From the NCBI GenBank assembly GCA_017412045.1, contig JAFQOX010000041.1, positions 1 through 64,000 on the forward strand: a DNA stretch of 64,000 nucleotides, given 5' to 3'. The position numbers were made by a program, and so were the translations under genes. Shown here in pieces: positions 52,182-60,640 of this stretch; within the stretch, counting starts at the first letter, position 1, and each line of letters begins with the position of its first letter. The notes under the pieces are model-generated. The model was not told the DNA's origin. It did not search any database and saw only the letters and a program-made list of their open reading frames with translations. Source of the DNA: Clostridia bacterium. Lineage in GTDB: Bacteria; Bacillota; Clostridia; Oscillospirales; CAG-272.

Positions 52182-52209
52182 ATTATATGAACGGAAAACG
52201 GATTTATTC
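52182..52209 (-). promoter_or_regulatory. Sigma-E-like promoter of spoIIID
   Basis: Minus-strand GAATAAA (52203-52209), 13 bp, CATATAAT (52182-52189). This fits the mother-cell sigma-E pattern (ATA-centred -35, CATACAxT-like -10, 13-14 bp apart) better than sigma-A. It is about 66 bp upstream of the spoIIID start. Confidence 0.5.
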
Positions 52210-52269
52210 TATGAAACGGACAAAGCCGATTTTTGAAAATCGCGTGTTTTCAAGAAAAATTTTGCTTGT

Positions 52270-52327
52270 CTCCGGACAATGCAAACGGCGAGGACAATTT
52301 TGCGTAATTTCCTATGGAATAAAAAAG
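52270..52327 (+). repeat. Left boundary repeat of the AT-rich island (half copy of the dispersed repeat)
   Basis: AAACGGCGAGGACAAT followed by the 29-bp boundary sequence (52299-52327), which starts TTTGCGTAATTTCC and ends TATGGAATAAAAAAG. Identical 29 bp recur at 60641-60669. The hairpin end of the repeat is absent here and present at the right boundary. Confidence 0.75.
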
Positions 52328-52370
52328 AGCCGGCTTGTCCGTTACGATGAACGGAAAGCTGGCTCTGCAC
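52326..52370 (-). terminator. Terminator of the KTR gene
   Basis: AGAGCCGGCTTGTCCG pairs with CGGAAAGCTGGCTCT around a short loop; the minus strand continues into TTTTTT. It overlaps the 3' end of the coding region. Confidence 0.75.
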
Positions 52371-52557
52371 ATTTGTGTCGGGCGCATTTGCTTAGCACCA
52401 TTTTTAATTTTACAACGTCTATCCGAAATTCTTTTTTACACTTCGGACAGTATAGCGGAAACTTTACAAGGACTGTATCTTCATACACTTTTGTTCTTGT
52501 CTTGCCTCCGCAAGTCGGACAACGAATCCATAAAGATTCTTTTTGATCGTCAATCAT
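52342..52557 (-). CDS. Cysteine-rich KTR-type small zinc-ribbon protein
   Basis: A 71-residue protein with IRCPTCGGKTRTKVYEDTVL and FPLYCPKCKKEF: two CPxC knuckles and the KTR motif that names this family, often found on Firmicutes transposons and conjugative elements. Probably binds one zinc; function unknown. ATG 52557 follows GGAGG at 6 nt. It sits just inside the left boundary of the accessory island. Confidence 0.88.
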   Translation of the reverse strand: MIDDQKESLWIRCPTCGGKTRTKVYEDTVLVKFPLYCPKCKKEFRIDVVKLKMVLSKCARHKCAEPAFRSS

Positions 52558-52643
52558 ATTTTGCCTCCAAATAATGGATAGCTCTGCATTAGATGTCCGG
52601 CTCTGGAAAGTTTTGCTTATTGTTACAACAGAGAAAAATATAT

Positions 52644-54128
52644 TTATTTAATATATGGGCTTGCTTTATGATTTTTAATTTTGATCTTTGACACATAGGC
52701 GTTGTTGCCGTATAAATCAAAAAGATCAAGCAGATGTGTAACACATATCCAACGAATATGTTGAGAAGATAAATATTGCAAGATATGGTAAAGATTTTGT
52801 GTTCCTTCCGCATAAGAGGTGGTTTGAAATAATTCGTTGAGAACTACCATTGCACCATCGACGGAATGATTAATGATATCTGCAATTTTGATGACTTCTT
52901 CTTCAAAACGTCCGGCGTTTCCGAGGATATCCAATGTGTTTTCTGATGATGCCATCAATACATGCAAAGCACATATGGGAACGATTGAAGCTTTCTTTGC
53001 GAGAATTGGCAAACCCGCTTGAGCAAACAGGTAGGCAGTTGTAACAGAGCGAAGATAAACGGTTTTTCCACTACCATTGTCACCGCGTATCAGCATACCT
53101 CCGATATTTTGCGAGAGGAAAAAATCGTTTGGAATAACGGTTGTTTCTTCGGAGCAACGGAAAAGTAAAAACACATCGTATAAATCCAATATTTCGGTTT
53201 GATTTCCGAACAATGGAAAAACGTACGGCGTTTTCAAGTCTTGCAATTTATCCAAAAGATGACAAGCGGTTTCATAAAATAATAGATCATCTTTGATCCC
53301 CATAAACTCAGATAAGATTTGATTTGCTACTTCAATCAAGGCGTCTGTAATATCTGAAAGGCTCTGTCCAACAATTTTTTCTGTGGTAAAGGAGTTATAA
53401 TTCAGCGGAATTTCGTCCTTTTGTTTTTCCTTTTTGTCGTCATATTCATGTTTTTTGAAGAAACTAAATTTTTTAGGTTCTTTTTTCGGATTTAAAACAG
53501 GTATATCTTCTACTGACGATAAAAGACGAATATTTGTAAGTTGTGCGTTTTCGCCCAATTCAAATGCAATATCTGCATGTAAGTGAATTGCAATTAATCG
53601 ATCATATTTTTTAGCAATAGCAAGTAATTGGGTAAAACTGTCCGATTTCACAATCGTGTGCAAACGAACTTGAAGCGCAAGAAGTCCTGCTGAATGAAGC
53701 GGAAGTCCATCTATAGTTGCATCGAGTTTTTGAAGTAAAAGCAACAAATCTCGTATTAGTATGCAAATGGATTGCAAAGTTGATACACCCGAATCGATCA
53801 TCGTACCTACCGCTTTTCGATATGTTAGTTTATTGTTTTGCCTTGTTTTGTTATATTCCAATACAACGGATACAAATGCACCGAAAAGGTCAGATAAATT
53901 TGCTAAGAGAAATCGATGACTCATAAAATCTCGTAAAATATCCTGCCGATATAGAATATCTTCCGTTTCAATCAATGGTTCGGCAAGAATGTTCAAAAAA
54001 TGATTTCTTTTTTCCTTTTCGGGGATAACGAGAGAAATTGCGTTATCAATCATCAAGGAATCCAATGCCTCTGCGGAAAGCGGAGGCGCTTTTTTCGGTG
54101 TGGAATTTCGATAAAGCAGGCTAATCAT
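52644..54128 (-). CDS. MutS-like ATPase (second of pair)
   Basis: A 494-residue protein with the MutS core/lever and ATPase domains but no N-terminal mismatch-recognition domain. Walker A GDNGSGKTVYLRSV (about residue 348); the Walker B region reads GAMVVLNELFQTTSYAEG, with Asn where MutS has the Mg-binding Asp (canonical LLDELGRGT); CVTHLLDL is the terminal His motif. The charged segment around 220-245 (KKHEYDDKKEKQKDE) is a linker. It probably acts as a dimer with the paralogue just upstream, overlapping it by 8 bp. AAAGGA precedes ATG 54128. Cellular role unknown; ordinary mismatch repair is unlikely. Confidence 0.82.
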   Translation of the reverse strand: MISLLYRNSTPKKAPPLSAEALDSLMIDNAISLVIPEKEKRNHFLNILAEPLIETEDILYRQDILRDFMSHRFLLANLSDLFGAFVSVVLEYNKTRQNNKLTYRKAVGTMIDSGVSTLQSICILIRDLLLLLQKLDATIDGLPLHSAGLLALQVRLHTIVKSDSFTQLLAIAKKYDRLIAIHLHADIAFELGENAQLTNIRLLSSVEDIPVLNPKKEPKKFSFFKKHEYDDKKEKQKDEIPLNYNSFTTEKIVGQSLSDITDALIEVANQILSEFMGIKDDLLFYETACHLLDKLQDLKTPYVFPLFGNQTEILDLYDVFLLFRCSEETTVIPNDFFLSQNIGGMLIRGDNGSGKTVYLRSVTTAYLFAQAGLPILAKKASIVPICALHVLMASSENTLDILGNAGRFEEEVIKIADIINHSVDGAMVVLNELFQTTSYAEGTQNLYHILQYLSSQHIRWICVTHLLDLFDLYGNNAYVSKIKIKNHKASPYIK

Positions 54129-55584
54129 TTATTTTTCCTTTCTCAGCAAGTGAAACCCGGTCCAATCCGTATTTTTTCAAAATATCCTCCGCATAGGAAC
54201 GCTTCTCTCGGACACCGCGTTCAATTTTGAATGTTCGCTGATTTTCTTGATCGGTGTTTACAGCCGCACACAGAACAGGAAATTCAAATTCCATGACCTC
54301 ATAAAAATGTGTAACAAAAAGGCAAAACGCATTTTTCTCTGCAAAATTTCTCATAAATGAAAGTGAAAGTGATAATCCCTTTCGTGCATCTGCTCCTGTA
54401 AAGGTTTCGTTTAGAAAAAAGAAACTATTTTCTGTCCCTTTATCCAACATAGCACGGACACGGTATTCCTCATCAAAAAGCCTTCCACCCCGATCAAAAT
54501 GTTCATCCGCTGGAAAATGTGTAAAGATCAAATCAAACGGGAAAATTTCCGCCGACTCACAAAAAATCGGGCAACCACTCAAAAAAAGAATTAAGTTGGA
54601 TGCAACCGCACGCAGATATGTTGTTTTACCGCCACCATTTGCACCGAGCAAGAAAAAGCAGTGTTCATTTTCCGTGAAAAATACTTGATTGGGTACATAT
54701 TGACCGTGCGGTATGTGTTTAGCAAGAAGCGAAATATCATAAATATCTTTTGCAATATATTGTTTGCGATCGGAAACCGTGGCGAAGGAATATGGTATTT
54801 CGTGTTCGGCTGCACGTTCGAGCAAATTTAAAACAGAAAGATAAAAATCAGCCTCTTCTTTGAGCAAGGACACATCGTTGTCAAGGACATCGTGAAGCAC
54901 TTCCTTGAGTTCAAGAAGACGAGAAAATTCGTTCGGATAAAGCAACTGCAAGTTTTCTGAAATCGGAATCGACATACGAATGGTTTGCTGTATAGAAATA
55001 TCTTCAGAATATCCGAAGGCGCGTTTGCAATCTTTGATTTCGTCGATGACAGAAGAGGGATGTTCCGTGCTTTTGGATTTGAGAATGTGAGCGCTTCCCG
55101 ATGATACATGAATCTTCGAGTGAGAAATTGCATCCAATAAGTTCTGATATTCTGAAAATAACGATTCATATTCAAGAAACTCCCGTTGTTTTTGCTTGGC
55201 ATACGCAGAAAGTCTTTCGATGAACACGCAGTTTGTCGAAGGAAGTTCTTGGATGCTTGCAATCAACACTTGAAAGCCCCGATAATGTTTTGCGAAAAGG
55301 AATAGACCTTCACACTCCGTTTCCGCTTCTGTAAAAACCTTGTTGGAATGGAGAAATGCAGTCAGAGTATCATGAAAGGAAGAAAATCTTTCTCTAAACA
55401 AGGGTTCCATCAAGGCGCGAAATAATCTTTGGCGTGCTAATATTTCGTCTGTCGGGCAAATAACCTTTAAGAATGACCAAGTTCTATCATCAAGAATGCG
55501 AGAAAGACCGCTATCCTCAATGACGTGATGATCGATGTATCGATATTTGTAATCGGGAGAAAGGCTTAAAATCGAAAGCTTCAT
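54121..55584 (-). CDS. MutS-like ATPase (first of pair)
   Basis: A 487-residue paralogue of the next gene. Walker A GANGGGKTTYLRAVASNL (about 342), the P-loop-linked helix, and a Walker B-like FFFLNETFTGADARKG, again with Asn-Glu instead of Asp-Glu; then LFVTHFYEV. The N-terminal 300 residues are helical (lever-like), without mismatch-binding or connector domains. It starts 4 bp after the XRE stop and overlaps the next MutS gene, so XRE-MutS-MutS form one translationally coupled operon. The low G+C of the codons differs from the flanking chromosome. Confidence 0.82.
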   Translation of the reverse strand: MKLSILSLSPDYKYRYIDHHVIEDSGLSRILDDRTWSFLKVICPTDEILARQRLFRALMEPLFRERFSSFHDTLTAFLHSNKVFTEAETECEGLFLFAKHYRGFQVLIASIQELPSTNCVFIERLSAYAKQKQREFLEYESLFSEYQNLLDAISHSKIHVSSGSAHILKSKSTEHPSSVIDEIKDCKRAFGYSEDISIQQTIRMSIPISENLQLLYPNEFSRLLELKEVLHDVLDNDVSLLKEEADFYLSVLNLLERAAEHEIPYSFATVSDRKQYIAKDIYDISLLAKHIPHGQYVPNQVFFTENEHCFFLLGANGGGKTTYLRAVASNLILFLSGCPIFCESAEIFPFDLIFTHFPADEHFDRGGRLFDEEYRVRAMLDKGTENSFFFLNETFTGADARKGLSLSLSFMRNFAEKNAFCLFVTHFYEVMEFEFPVLCAAVNTDQENQRTFKIERGVREKRSYAEDILKKYGLDRVSLAEKGKIND

Positions 55585-55588
55585 AAGC

Positions 55589-56287
55589 TCACCACCATGC
55601 TGACAATTTGTTTTTATTCGAGCGTTCTACAAGTCCGCTGCGAAGCAATTCCAATGCAGATGCAGGCAAAGCACCCTCAACCACAGAATATTCTATGAGT
55701 GAAGCATAGATTGCACCGCGGGCTACAAGCGGCTTTAACAATCGGATATCCATTTCACCATCTAAAATCTTTTGAAATATGGTAAACTGTGCAGTTATAT
55801 CCATCCAAGGAAGCAATTGTTCAATTAAATCATCACTTGCTTGATCGAAATCAGCGTTTTTCAAAAGCTCTACCGTGCTTTCACTATTCAAAAATTCCGC
55901 AAGTTTTAAAATATTGGAAATATCAATTCCTTTGGCAGAAAGACTTGCGGAAAGCTTGTCAAGAATACTCGGTTTCAAAAGCGGCGCAAGATTTACCACA
56001 TCACGAATATTCTCCGCCACGGGTGAAGGTTCTCCGATAGCTACACTTTTTAAAATCGTCGCCTCTCCGTTAGTGGGATCTCCCGAACCGATCAGTTCAT
56101 CTAAGGTAATATGAAATACTTCTGCAATCAAAACAAGGATAGACACGTTCGGAAAACTTTCGCCCTGCTCATATTTTGAAATTGCTTGTCGCGTTACACA
56201 AAGTCGGTCAGCCAATTCCATTTGTGTCATGTCTGCTTTTTTGCGAAGTGCGGCAAGATATCTGCCGAATTTTGTGATGTCAAACAT
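55589..56287 (-). CDS. XRE-family transcriptional regulator
   Basis: A 232-residue protein with an N-terminal HTH_3 domain (residues 5-60: MTQMELADRLCVTRQAISKY) and a helical C-terminal half (about 75-232) that may sense a ligand or dimerise. ATG 56287 is used; an upstream ATG lies too close to the AAAGG site, and spacing for 56287 is long (about 14 nt). It is transcribed away from the ABC genes, and its promoter is a mirror image of theirs in a long inverted repeat, so it probably represses both units. Confidence 0.88.
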   Translation of the reverse strand: MFDITKFGRYLAALRKKADMTQMELADRLCVTRQAISKYEQGESFPNVSILVLIAEVFHITLDELIGSGDPTNGEATILKSVAIGEPSPVAENIRDVVNLAPLLKPSILDKLSASLSAKGIDISNILKLAEFLNSESTVELLKNADFDQASDDLIEQLLPWMDITAQFTIFQKILDGEMDIRLLKPLVARGAIYASLIEYSVVEGALPASALELLRSGLVERSNKNKLSAWW

Positions 56288-56426
56288 ATTTATGACCATG
56301 CCTTTCTTGAAATTGAAGAAGTTTTGCGCGGTTTGCAAAGCAAATTCGACTCCCATAGAGGCGAAAGTCACAAAACTTCCGGTCTGAAAAGCGATCCGTT
56401 TTTCAAACTTTTCACCTCTTGATTAC

Positions 56427-56536
56427 AGTATAGCATCCAAATAGGAAAAAGTCGAGCAAAAAATAGTTGCGCGGATAGGATAACTCCTGTTTGCAACTGT
56501 TTTTTGCTCGACTTTTCGTTTTTTGAGTTTTATAAT
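56427..56536. promoter_or_regulatory. Mirror-image divergent promoters in a 24-bp-arm inverted repeat
   Basis: Arms at 56447-56470 and 56493-56516 (23 of 24 bp matching; right arm starts GCAACTGTTTTTTGCTCGAC) with a 22-bp centre. Each arm contains TCGACT as a -35: plus strand TCGACT (56508-56513), 17 bp, TATAAT (56531-56536); minus strand TCGACT (56450-56455), 17 bp, TATACT (56427-56432). A regulator binding the arms would cover both -35 regions at once. Confidence 0.7.
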
Positions 56537-56565
56537 GAAATCAAAACCGCGAAAGGAAGTTTTTT

Positions 56566-58362
56566 ATGAAAAAGAAAATTCAAAATTTGTGTTACCTTCT
56601 TAACTATGCATGGAACAAAAGCAAACTCCTTTTTCTCACAACAAGCTTGAAAAATGTTTTCCGTGCTCTGTTACCGCTGATAGATATCGTCGGCATAGGT
56701 TTTGTTGTCGATGCCTTGACATCGGGAAAAACGAGAGAAGAAATTATTTTTGCCATTTTATTTTACGTTGCTTTCCATCTCGCTGTGTCCCTTACGTCAA
56801 GTGTTATAACACTTTGGGACGATAATACCGTGCGCTATGCGTCTGATTTGTTACAACGCGATTATATGGATGACGCTATTTATATCAATTATCATTTTGC
56901 ACAAGATCGAACCGTATTAAATCTGAAACTACGGTCTATGCTCGCACAGCCGGTGTGGCTTCTTTCCGATCTTGGTAAATTCCTGCGCTTGTTTGTTCAA
57001 TTTGCGGGTATCGCGTATATCTTTTCTGTATTGAGCCCCATCTTTCTATTGATTATTACGGGGACATCAGCGGTAGCGGTTATAATTTCTTTCAAACGAC
57101 ATGCAATCGATTTTGAACTCAAAAATAACATGACCGAGCATGACCGAAAGCTTGCGTATCTCTACACGGCAATGACAGACTTAAAATATGCGAAAGAAAT
57201 ACGCATAGGAGGAGCTTCCGAACTTTTAGAGAAAAAATATCAATCAACATTGAAAGAACAGATCAATAAGATGAAAGTCTTTTTTGATAAAAGTATGGGA
57301 ATGAACATGATTTCTTCCATTATGACGGTAGTGCAAACCGTTTCGATGTACTTATATTTTTCTTATGAAATGTATTCTTCTCACATAACTCTTTCCGAAT
57401 ATACGGTTTTGCTCGCTGCCACAACCCTTTTGGCTTCCAATCTGATTGATTTTTTCGATAATATCGCCAAGATCAATAAAACTTTAAAATATACAGATAT
57501 CTTTAGAGATTACAGAACATATTTGAAAGATCACAGCACCATTGCGCAAAGCGCTTCTTTGCCTCCCGTTGAAATGGATATGCAAAACGTCGAAATTACG
57601 TTTCACAACGTATCTTTTGTTTATCCCGAAACAACTCGCGAGATTTTGCATAATCTGAATTTCACGGTGCGAAACGGAGAAAAAATTGGAATCGTCGGTT
57701 TGAACGGGTCGGGAAAAACAACGCTCGTCAAACTTTTATGCCGTTTATATGAACCGACAGAGGGATATATCACCTTGAATGGCATGGATATTCGCAATAT
57801 TCCGATCACGCAATACACGGAATATCTCGGCATTGTTTTACAGGATTTTATGTTGTTTGCTTATTCTGTGAAAGAAAACATCGTATTTGACAAGCCTTTC
57901 GACGAGGAAAAATTGGAACAAAGCTTAGAAAAAAGCGGGTTGAAATCAAAAATATCTGCTTTGCATGATGGTGTTGCTACCTCAATTTCCAAAATATTGG
58001 ATGAAAACGGAATTGATTTCTCAGGCGGCGAAGGTCAAAAGCTTGCACTTGCCCGTGCGCTTTACAAAAATACTTCCTTTTTGATCTTGGACGAGCCTAC
58101 CTCTGCACTGGATCCGATTGCGGAATATGAGCTTTTTAAAAACTTTTCCGATATCGCAGAGGGGAAAACAACATTTTTCATTTCTCATAGGTTATCTTCC
58201 ACCCGTTTTTGTGATCGTATCTTTGTTCTTGATGATGGAATGATTTGTGAATCGGGAGACCATGACGAGTTATTGCAAAAGAAAGGTGTTTATGCCGAGC
58301 TTTACGAATCACAGGCAAAATATTATCGAAAGGAGAAGCGGGCAACGCCCGCAGGAAATTGA
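56566..58362 (+). CDS. ABC exporter half-transporter (first of pair)
   Basis: A 598-residue type IV/B-family exporter: six-span membrane domain (residues 1-320) plus ATPase. Walker A GIVGLNGSGKTTLVKLL, Q-loop VLQDFMLFAYSVKENI, signature DFSGGEGQKLALARALY, Walker B FLILDEPTSALDP, switch His in FISHRLSS. All catalytic residues are intact. The last residues (EKRATPAGN) are encoded by a fragment of the dispersed repeat hairpin inserted at the 3' end. ATG 56566 has AAAGGAAG upstream. It overlaps the frame leading to the second ABC gene and should form a heterodimer with it. The substrate is unknown; an antimicrobial or signalling peptide is plausible. Confidence 0.9.
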   Translation: MKKKIQNLCYLLNYAWNKSKLLFLTTSLKNVFRALLPLIDIVGIGFVVDALTSGKTREEIIFAILFYVAFHLAVSLTSSVITLWDDNTVRYASDLLQRDYMDDAIYINYHFAQDRTVLNLKLRSMLAQPVWLLSDLGKFLRLFVQFAGIAYIFSVLSPIFLLIITGTSAVAVIISFKRHAIDFELKNNMTEHDRKLAYLYTAMTDLKYAKEIRIGGASELLEKKYQSTLKEQINKMKVFFDKSMGMNMISSIMTVVQTVSMYLYFSYEMYSSHITLSEYTVLLAATTLLASNLIDFFDNIAKINKTLKYTDIFRDYRTYLKDHSTIAQSASLPPVEMDMQNVEITFHNVSFVYPETTREILHNLNFTVRNGEKIGIVGLNGSGKTTLVKLLCRLYEPTEGYITLNGMDIRNIPITQYTEYLGIVLQDFMLFAYSVKENIVFDKPFDEEKLEQSLEKSGLKSKISALHDGVATSISKILDENGIDFSGGEGQKLALARALYKNTSFLILDEPTSALDPIAEYELFKNFSDIAEGKTTFFISHRLSSTRFCDRIFVLDDGMICESGDHDELLQKKGVYAELYESQAKYYRKEKRATPAGN

Positions 58363-58372
58363 TCGCTTATAT
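58337..58372 (+). repeat. Fragment of the dispersed repeat inside the ABC gene junction
   Basis: GCGGGCAACGCCCGCAGGAA followed by a TCGCTTAT remnant, matching the first 35 bp of the copy at 19345. It supplies the final codons of the first ABC gene. Confidence 0.65.
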
Positions 58373-58391
58373 TTCCGGGGAAATCAAAATC

Positions 58392-60176
58392 ATGAAAAAA
58401 TTCATTCAAAAATTAATAGCGGCATATCAGATCATGAAACTTATTTATCGTTATGAACCGTTATATTTTTGGGTTGTTATACCCAATATTTTATTGAATC
58501 CCGTTTTCCAAGCACTTGGCGTATATATGCCCAAACATATCATAGAATGTTTGACCGAGGAAACCACTTATAAAAGAATAGTAACTGCAATCCTTATTTA
58601 TGCAATTCTTCTGCTGTTTTTTCATTTGATTTTTCAATTTTTGAATGGAAAACAGGCTGTTTACGAAGATCGGTTTGCAAGAAAAATACGTTTTGAAATA
58701 GGGAAAATATCGATGCATCTATCTTATTCAGACGTAGAATCTCCTGCACATCGAGAAATCATTTTACTTGCCGGCAAGGCAACCGAACTCACAAAAACAT
58801 TTTCCATCGTTCAGAGAATTGTTTCTCAAATCATAACCATTGTAGGATTTGCGGCAGTTATTGCAAATCTTGATGGAACCATTTTCGCCGCAATTCTTTT
58901 TGTCAGTGCCCTAAAAGTGCTATTTTCGTGCCTGCGATATTCCCGAAATAAAAAAGTCCGACTGCTTTATGCTCAAAATGATCGCGAAGGAAACTACTTA
59001 TCCCGTGTTGCTTATTTTGATGTGGGAGGTCAAAAAGAAATTCGCGTAAATAGTCTTGAAAATTGGTTTATTACGAAAAACAATCAATACCGAGAAAAGA
59101 TGTTAACGTTTCAATATAAAGATTTTCGATATTCTGCTTTATTTGATATTTTGATGGCGATTGCCCTTGCACTCCAAACTTTGCTTGTTTTAGGATTGCT
59201 TACACAAAAATACTTGATATCCGAAATCTCGATTGCAGATTTTACAATGTATTTTTCTGCCTCGACCACACTTGTTTCCGCGTTCACAATTCTTGCCGAT
59301 GCGATGGAATTGTATCATCAGCAAGTGTTGAATCTTGGAGATTTTCAGAAGTTACTATACTTGAACACAATAACACCTTGTGAGCATTGTTGCGTAGATG
59401 CGGATTTTGAAACTGAAAATAATATTACTATTTGTTTTGAAGATGTATCATTTGCTTACCCCAATGCAAAGGTAAATACGTTGAATCATGTCAATCTTCG
59501 GATTGACGCAAGGGAAAAGCTCGTTATCGTTGGCAAAAACGGTGCAGGGAAAACGACGCTTATCAAACTTTTATGCAAATTTTATAAACCAACAGCGGGA
59601 AAAATTACGATGGGCGGCGAAGATATTTGGCAAATTTCTAATGAAAAGTATTATAAGCTGATAGCGACTGTTTTTCAGGATTTTCAAAATTTCGCTTTCT
59701 CTCTCTCGGAAGCAATCGCTCTCCGAGATGATACGGAGCGAGCGAAAATAGAAAACATTGTTTATGATGTTGGATTGAAAAATTTATTGGATTCATCTTC
59801 CGATGGTACAAATACTTATATTACAAAAAATTTTTCAAAGAATGGAATAGAACCATCGGGAGGAGAATCGCAGAAAATTGCAATCGCAAGAGCAATTTAT
59901 AAAAATGGACCGATTCTCATTCTTGACGAGCCGACAGCGAGCCTCGACGCAAAAGCAGAAGCTGAAATATATCACAATTTTTTTCAAATGTCGGGGAATA
60001 AAACGACCGTTTTTGTCAGCCACCGACTTGCGGCATCCACAATAGCAGATCATATTGCCGTTTTTGTTGACGGTACGATTGCCGAATATGGAAACCACCA
60101 TACGTTAATGCAGAAAAACGGCATATATGCAGAAATGTATCGAAAGCAAAGCGAAGGATATACAGCTAATTCATAA
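58392..60176 (+). CDS. ABC exporter half-transporter (second of pair)
   Basis: A 594-residue exporter with six spans and an ATPase domain: Walker A VIVGKNGAGKTTLIKLLCKF, signature EPSGGESQKIAIARAIY, Walker B ILILDEPTASLDAKAEAE, switch His VSHRLAAS. The start is taken as ATG 58392 (MKKFIQKLIAAYQIMK); the longer frame from TTG 58359 is translated repeat DNA. Its ribosome site is weak (GGGGAA), perhaps because the repeat fragment disrupted the original junction. With the previous gene it should make a heterodimeric exporter. A terminator follows at 60235. Confidence 0.9.
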   Translation: MKKFIQKLIAAYQIMKLIYRYEPLYFWVVIPNILLNPVFQALGVYMPKHIIECLTEETTYKRIVTAILIYAILLLFFHLIFQFLNGKQAVYEDRFARKIRFEIGKISMHLSYSDVESPAHREIILLAGKATELTKTFSIVQRIVSQIITIVGFAAVIANLDGTIFAAILFVSALKVLFSCLRYSRNKKVRLLYAQNDREGNYLSRVAYFDVGGQKEIRVNSLENWFITKNNQYREKMLTFQYKDFRYSALFDILMAIALALQTLLVLGLLTQKYLISEISIADFTMYFSASTTLVSAFTILADAMELYHQQVLNLGDFQKLLYLNTITPCEHCCVDADFETENNITICFEDVSFAYPNAKVNTLNHVNLRIDAREKLVIVGKNGAGKTTLIKLLCKFYKPTAGKITMGGEDIWQISNEKYYKLIATVFQDFQNFAFSLSEAIALRDDTERAKIENIVYDVGLKNLLDSSSDGTNTYITKNFSKNGIEPSGGESQKIAIARAIYKNGPILILDEPTASLDAKAEAEIYHNFFQMSGNKTTVFVSHRLAASTIADHIAVFVDGTIAEYGNHHTLMQKNGIYAEMYRKQSEGYTANS

Positions 60177-60234
60177 TTATAAAACGGGAAATTGCATAAT
60201 ACAGCGAAAAAATCAATAGAGAATCTCATCTGTA

Positions 60235-60292
60235 ATCCGCCGAGAGCACTTGACCATAACGGTCGATTACTCTCGGCGGTAAACTTTTATAT
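60235..60292 (+). terminator. Terminator of the ABC exporter operon
   Basis: CCGCCGAGAG/CTCTCGGCGG arms with an inner ACC/GGT pairing and a T-rich tail. Confidence 0.7.
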
Positions 60293-60412
60293 ACACATAT
60301 TTGAATGATCGGCAGGCATGATCTTTTGATGTAATCTGTTCATAATGTTATTTGATATTTTTGGCAATTTTGAAAATTCGGTGTTATATAAAGTACGGGG
60401 ATAAAGTTACGT

Positions 60413-60442
60413 AGCAAGCATAGGAAGTGGGTACCCACTTCC
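60413..60442 (-). other. oriT-like palindrome and nic-like site
   Basis: A perfect 20-bp palindrome, GGAAGTGGGTACCCACTTCC (60423-60442), directly followed on the minus strand by TATGCTTGC. An inverted repeat a few bases from a YATCYTGY-like sequence is how IncP/MobP-type origins of transfer look. No relaxase gene is in the window, so any mobilisation would be in trans. Confidence 0.35.
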
Positions 60443-60608
60443 GTGTTTTCGCCCTTACCACGCTCGCGCTTCGGTTGAAAACAGCTTGTTGGGAAACGTC
60501 CCAAACTGCGTTTATTTTCCTTTCTATGTTTTAAAGGTGACTGCAAAAATATCGTTTTTTGAGGTGTTGTCCCCACCTCTTTTTGTCACGCTTTCTTTTT
60601 GCTTTCTC

Positions 60609-60637
60609 ATTATATCACATCTTTTTTCGCTTTGCAA
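60609..60637 (-). promoter_or_regulatory. Minus-strand promoter at the island's right end
   Basis: TTGCAA (60632-60637), 17 bp, TATAAT (60609-60614) reading into the oriT-like region. No convincing gene follows, so it may be the remnant of a mobilisation gene's promoter. 60293-60608 holds no supported gene. Confidence 0.5.
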
Positions 60638-60640
60638 CTC

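Noticed and set aside
60340-60576. 78-codon minus-strand frame over the oriT-like region
   Set aside because: It runs through the palindrome and has no protein-like composition. Better explained as non-coding mobilisation or regulatory DNA.
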